Below are positions 6,359 to 8,951 of a DNA stretch of 8,951 bases, one piece after another (position 1 is the first letter of the stretch; the number at the start of each line of letters is the position of its first letter). The stretch covers positions 1-8,951 of the forward strand of contig CAKPKR010000012.1 of the NCBI GenBank assembly GCA_934167465.1, written 5' to 3'. The stretch comes from an uncultured Bacilli bacterium (GTDB lineage: Bacteria; Bacillota_I; Bacilli_A; RF39; UBA660). The notes beneath the pieces were generated by a model. That model was not told where the DNA came from. It was given only the letters and a program-made list of their open reading frames with translations, and made no database searches. The position numbers were made by a program, and so were the translations under genes.

Positions 6359-7429
6359 CTAATCACCTATAAAATTAATTAATATTTCATTTGATACATA
6401 CAAATATTTAGGATTTATTTTTATATAATCATTTTCTATTAATAATTTTCCTTCTTCTATTAATTTATCAATTTTAAATACTTCTTTTATTTCTTTATTA
6501 TATTTTTTCTTAAAATCAGATATATTTACTCCTTTTAATTTTCTTAATCCTAAAATCATTTCATTTTCCATTATTTCTTTTATATCTAATTTTTCCTCTT
6601 CTAAAATATAATTTCCTTTTATATATTCGTTAATACTTTTGGTATTTGTATATCTAATATTATCTATATATCCACTTGCTCCCATACCAAAACCGTAATA
6701 GTGTTCATTATTCCAATAAGTTAGATTATGTTTTGATTCATATCCTTTTTTACTAAAGTTACTTATTTCATAATGATTATATGCTTTTAATTTAGAACAT
6801 ATTATATTATACATTTCTAAATCTAAAAAATCATCAATATTTTCTATTTTTTTATTATAAATCATTGTATGAGGTTCAATAATTAATGAATATGTTGATA
6901 TATGAGGAACATCTAATTCTAATAATTTATCAATATCATTTATTAATGTTTTTTTTGATTCAGTTGGTAAGGCATATATTAAATCTACATTTATATTATC
7001 TATTCCAATTTTTTTCATATATGGAATTAGTTCTAAATTATTTAGATTTCGGTTTAAAAATTTTAAATTCTTTTTATCAAAAGATTCAATTCCAATGCTT
7101 ATTCTATTGATATTGTTTTTTTTAAATAAGTCTATTTTTTCTTTTGTTAGATTATCTAAGTTACATTCAATTGTAAATTCTAAATAGTTAGATTTTATTT
7201 TTCTTATAATTGAAAATAATTTTTCTAATTCTTCTATTTCTAGGCTTGATGGGGTTCCGCCACCAATATAAATTGTTTCAATTAATTCACCTTTATATCT
7301 TAATTCAATTTCTCTATTTAGAGCTTCTAAATAATCATTTATCCATTTTTTATGATAATATATTTTTGGAAAATCACAATATGAACATATATTACTACAA
7401 AAAGGAATATGAATATATACAGATTTCAT
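6359..7429 (-). CDS. hemW: Radical SAM heme chaperone HemW (HemN-like)
   Basis: A 356-aa radical SAM protein. The iron-sulfur motif CSNICSYCDF gives Cys11, Cys15 and Cys18 after VYIHIPF, and GGGTP (56-60) is the SAM-binding motif. Later conserved blocks are RISIGIESFD (about 135-144), SKHNLTYWNNEHYYGFGMGA and the C-terminal ENEMILGLRKLKGV of HemN/HemW proteins. Family members of this type are HemW heme chaperones, not true coproporphyrinogen dehydrogenases, though activity is unproven here. Length is slightly below the usual ~380. ATG 7429 is preceded by AGGTGG four bases upstream and an extended -10 promoter. Downstream HD gene abuts it. No other heme gene is in the window. Confidence 0.95.
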   Translation of the reverse strand: MKSVYIHIPFCSNICSYCDFPKIYYHKKWINDYLEALNREIELRYKGELIETIYIGGGTPSSLEIEELEKLFSIIRKIKSNYLEFTIECNLDNLTKEKIDLFKKNNINRISIGIESFDKKNLKFLNRNLNNLELIPYMKKIGIDNINVDLIYALPTESKKTLINDIDKLLELDVPHISTYSLIIEPHTMIYNKKIENIDDFLDLEMYNIICSKLKAYNHYEISNFSKKGYESKHNLTYWNNEHYYGFGMGASGYIDNIRYTNTKSINEYIKGNYILEEEKLDIKEIMENEMILGLRKLKGVNISDFKKKYNKEIKEVFKIDKLIEEGKLLIENDYIKINPKYLYVSNEILINFIGD

Positions 7430-7445
7430 ACTACCACCTAATTCA

Positions 7446-7454
7446 ATTATATCA
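7446..7454 (-). promoter_or_regulatory. Extended -10 promoter of hemW-HD
   Basis: Minus strand reads TGATATAAT, a perfect TGnTATAAT extended -10. There is no good -35, as the upstream bases belong to the preceding terminator hairpin. Predicted start near 7439 gives a leader of about ten bases with the AGGTGG ribosome site. Confidence 0.75.
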
Positions 7455-7484
7455 CAAAAAAATAAGTTTTAATTAAAACTTATT
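7455..7484 (-). terminator. Terminator overlapping the stop of the small HTH gene
   Basis: Perfect stem AATAAGTTTT (7461-7470) with AAAACTTATT (7475-7484) and an AATT loop, then a run of seven Ts on the minus strand (7462-7456). The HTH gene's stop codon (7471-7469) spans the loop and stem, and the T tract touches the hemW extended -10 box. Confidence 0.85.
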
Positions 7485-7654
7485 CTTAACCCCCTATTAA
7501 CCAATATTTTTTCTTTATTAATTATTCTTTGTGCTTTATTAATATCAATTTTAACTTTTAAATAGGAAACATTTAACAATTCGGCTATTTGTTTTATTGA
7601 ATAACCATTTAGAAACATTTCATATTCTAAATTAATTCTTCTTTCTTTATTCAT
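7469..7654 (-). CDS. Small single-HTH DNA-binding protein
   Basis: A 61-aa basic protein consisting of little more than one helix-turn-helix: EMFLNGYSIKQIAELLNVSY (11-30), then KVKIDINKAQRIINKEK (32-48) as the likely extension of the recognition helix. The NGYSI..I pattern matches the last HTH unit of the neighbouring 360-aa protein (NGYSIAEIGKVV), suggesting a shared origin; sigma-70 region 4, SpoIIID-like and terminal-HTH families are all plausible. Start ATG 7654 is chosen because AGGGGGA lies about ten bases upstream; a TTG at 7663 is too close to it. The promoter lies within the end of the upstream gene and the terminator overlaps the gene's own stop, making a very compact cistron. Target unknown. 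Confidence 0.75.
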   Translation of the reverse strand: MNKERRINLEYEMFLNGYSIKQIAELLNVSYLKVKIDINKAQRIINKEKILVNRGLRISFN

Positions 7655-7684
7655 AACAACCAATCCCCCTTTGATTAGTTATGT

Positions 7685-7712
7685 ATTATATACTATTTTT
7701 TTGTTTTGTCAA
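7685..7712 (-). promoter_or_regulatory. Promoter of the small HTH gene, inside the upstream CDS end
   Basis: Minus-strand TTGACA (7712-7707), 16 A-rich bases, TATAAT (7690-7685): both boxes perfect. The -35 encodes a Leu-Thr pair of the 360-aa protein and the -10 contains most of its stop codon (7688-7686), so promoter and coding end are superimposed. Very similar to 2543-2570. Confidence 0.82.
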
Positions 7713-8768
7713 ATTTTTATTTTCTCTTTCTTCAAAAATTGTTGGATAAGATGAAATCAAATTTCTATATACAGTTGATTGATCCTTAGAAACAACTTTT
7801 CCTATCTCAGCAATTGAATAACCATTTTGATATAAATCCTTCATTTTTTCTATATTTTTTATTTTTTTATTAGTGACAATATGAGGATTTCTTTCTTTTA
7901 ATATACTTTGTACCAACTCGTATTTTTTTGGTGAAAATGTTGGTAATATTTCATTTACATAAGTTGATATTGTATAATTACTCAAATCAAACAATTTTGC
8001 TACTTCTCTAGTTGATAAATTAGATTCAATAATTAAATCTGCCATATCAAATATCATTTCTTTCTTACGATCACTATACGATATATCCAATTGCAAATAT
8101 TTTCTATATTTTATATTAGTATATGAGTCATTCAAAATTTTAATTACTTCTTGAACAGGTAATTGTAATAAAGCTGCTATCAAATCATTTTTGTATTTTA
8201 ATGAAAATTTCAAATATGCTACTCTTTTTATAATATTATCAATTTTAAGACAATTTCTTTCAAATAATGCCGTTTCTACTTCTAATATTCTATCAAAATA
8301 ACAAATTACATTTTGTTCTAATAATTCTCTAATTGAATTACTATGTAATTTATTTATTATTTCATTTTTATTAATTCTCATTTTTTCAGATATAGAATCG
8401 ATATTTCCATCATAGTTTAAAAATAAAGAAGCAACTTCTAAATTCTTCATTGTATCTTCATCAACATATAAAATGTCTTTACTTACTATTTCAATTATTC
8501 TGTGATTTCTAATTAATTCTTTGCCATCACATTCATTTGATAATTTTTGAATTAAACTTGCTCTTTTTCTTATTGCTTCATATACATTTTTTCCAAAGTT
8601 TGATTCAATCTTGTTCTTATCATTTAAAGCTCTTTTAATAAAATTTACTTCATAATAAAATATTTCAGCAATATCACTATAAGTATATCTACCTTTTAAA
8701 TAAACTTCTATTATTTCTTTTAATTGTTCAATTGATAGTTTTGTATTATTATAATCATATTTTTTCAT
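7686..8768 (-). CDS. Multi-HTH regulator with SpoIIID-like domain
   Basis: A 360-aa protein made of successive helix-turn-helix-like units. Residues 233-304 closely follow SpoIIID, the mother-cell sporulation regulator: a helix before LSTREVAKLFDLSNYTISTY (251-270), then VNEILPTFSPKKYELVQSIL (271-290) and a basic KERNPHIVTNKK tail. Residues 305-345 form another HTH (NGYSIAEIGKVVSKDQSTVY, 315-334). Upstream, YTYSDIAEIFYYEVNFIKRA (28-47), ISEKMRINKNEIINKL (126-141) and IAALLQLPVQEVIKIL (197-212) look like diverged repeats. SpoIIID itself is about 90 aa with one such unit, so this is an expanded relative or a fusion. No sensor or enzymatic domain is seen. ATG 8768 has GGTG seven bases upstream and a promoter at 8803-8830. 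Role in sporulation is inference. Confidence 0.78.
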   Translation of the reverse strand: MKKYDYNNTKLSIEQLKEIIEVYLKGRYTYSDIAEIFYYEVNFIKRALNDKNKIESNFGKNVYEAIRKRASLIQKLSNECDGKELIRNHRIIEIVSKDILYVDEDTMKNLEVASLFLNYDGNIDSISEKMRINKNEIINKLHSNSIRELLEQNVICYFDRILEVETALFERNCLKIDNIIKRVAYLKFSLKYKNDLIAALLQLPVQEVIKILNDSYTNIKYRKYLQLDISYSDRKKEMIFDMADLIIESNLSTREVAKLFDLSNYTISTYVNEILPTFSPKKYELVQSILKERNPHIVTNKKIKNIEKMKDLYQNGYSIAEIGKVVSKDQSTVYRNLISSYPTIFEERENKNLTKQKNSI

Positions 8769-8802
8769 ATTAAAACACCAACCTCTTTTTTTAATGATAT
8801 AT

Positions 8803-8830
8803 ATATTATCACAAAAAATAAAAAAAGCAA
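8803..8830 (-). promoter_or_regulatory. Promoter of the multi-HTH gene
   Basis: Minus strand: TTGCTT (8830-8825), 16 bases, then TAATAT (8808-8803) preceded by TGA, an extended -10 (TGATAATAT) like that of hemW. It begins only nine bases from the inner edge of the right repeat. Confidence 0.6.
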
Positions 8831-8862
8831 ATTATTGCCAATGTTATTAACTTAAGATATAA

Positions 8863-8902
8863 GTTAGAGATATCAGATGATATTTTCTAACTTTTTCTTT
8901 TT
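8863..8902 (+). terminator. Outward-facing terminator hairpin in right repeat
   Basis: Plus strand: GTTAGA...TCTAAC stem with inner ATATCA/TGATAT, then TTTTTCTTTTT, identical in layout to 50-89. No plus-strand gene precedes it here, so it may only be a passenger of the repeat, or may limit antisense transcription leaving the region. Confidence 0.6.
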
Positions 8903-8917
8903 CGATTTTTAAAATTT

Positions 8918-8930
8918 GGGTATAATACCC
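8918..8930. promoter_or_regulatory. Palindrome with outward TATAAT box (right repeat copy)
   Basis: GGGTATAATACCC, the mirror of 22-34. Read on the plus strand it carries TATAAT and could be a -10 box or operator for a gene beyond the right edge; the -35 position is T-rich and weak. Confidence 0.35.
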
Positions 8931-8951
8931 TTTACCTCAAATTTAATAGGC

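Larger units (their letters stand above)
8839..8950. repeat. Right copy of 112-bp terminal inverted repeat
   Basis: Reverse complement of 2-113 with one mismatch (8905 against 47). It lies upstream of the multi-HTH gene, so its outward terminator does not serve any gene in the window, unlike the left copy. That asymmetry argues that the repeat is a unit in its own right and not simply the 3' flank of one gene. Confidence 0.95.

Noticed and set aside
6886..7476. Plus-strand open frames antisense to hemW
   Set aside because: hemW has clear motifs on the other strand; these frames lack ribosome sites and recognisable domains.
2..8950. Composite transposon or linear plasmid with terminal repeats
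   Set aside because: No transposase, integrase, replication or partition gene, and the cargo is chromosomal housekeeping; target-site duplications cannot be seen since flanks are absent.
1..8951. tRNA, rRNA, riboswitch or CRISPR array
   Set aside because: No GC-richer structured block, cloverleaf or regularly spaced repeats were seen anywhere on either strand by eye.

Overview
This is a very AT-rich window in which every credible gene reads on the minus strand, so transcription runs from the right end to the left. Standard code fits: Trp is TGG (for example Trp29 of HemW), and TGA is a genuine stop in radC and mreC, where it overlaps the next start. Low GC, GGTGA/GGAGG ribosome sites, a SpoIIID-like domain, and an order like the Bacillus spoIIB-maf-radC-mreBCD block suggest a reduced-genome, low-GC Bacillota. 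An uncultured gut Bacilli/Mollicutes-type lineage (RF39-like) is my guess; no marker here proves it.

Layout in transcription order (right to left). (1) A 360-aa protein built from several helix-turn-helix units, one SpoIIID-like, followed by a 61-aa single-HTH gene whose promoter lies inside the end of the 360-aa gene. (2) hemW and an abutting HD-domain hydrolase gene, closed by a strong terminator. (3) A tightly overlapping operon: SPOR-domain membrane protein, radC, mreC, mreD. It resembles the Bacillus cell-shape/septation block but lacks maf and mreB. (4) Three less conserved genes, the first two with clear promoters: a transglutaminase-like protein with a Cys-His-Asp set, an SGNH-hydrolase-like protein, and a two-module protein resembling C-type-lectin/DUF6273 proteins with a coiled-coil tail.

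The strongest unexplained signal is at the ends. Bases 2-113 are the inverted complement of 8839-8950 with one mismatch, and the symmetry is exact to the window edges. Each copy carries an outward-facing intrinsic terminator, an overlapping alternative hairpin and a palindromic TATAAT box. The enclosed genes are largely chromosomal housekeeping genes and no transposase or recombinase is visible. I therefore favour a dispersed intergenic repeat at which an assembly contig ended; an invertible segment is possible but unproven.

Working together: the SPOR-radC-mreC-mreD unit probably supplies envelope elongation/septation proteins plus a JAMM-domain protein. The tandem HTH genes are probably regulators, with unknown targets. 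The three left-hand genes look like an accessory set of surface or enzymatic proteins of unknown role. There is no gene-free stretch over 300 bases.
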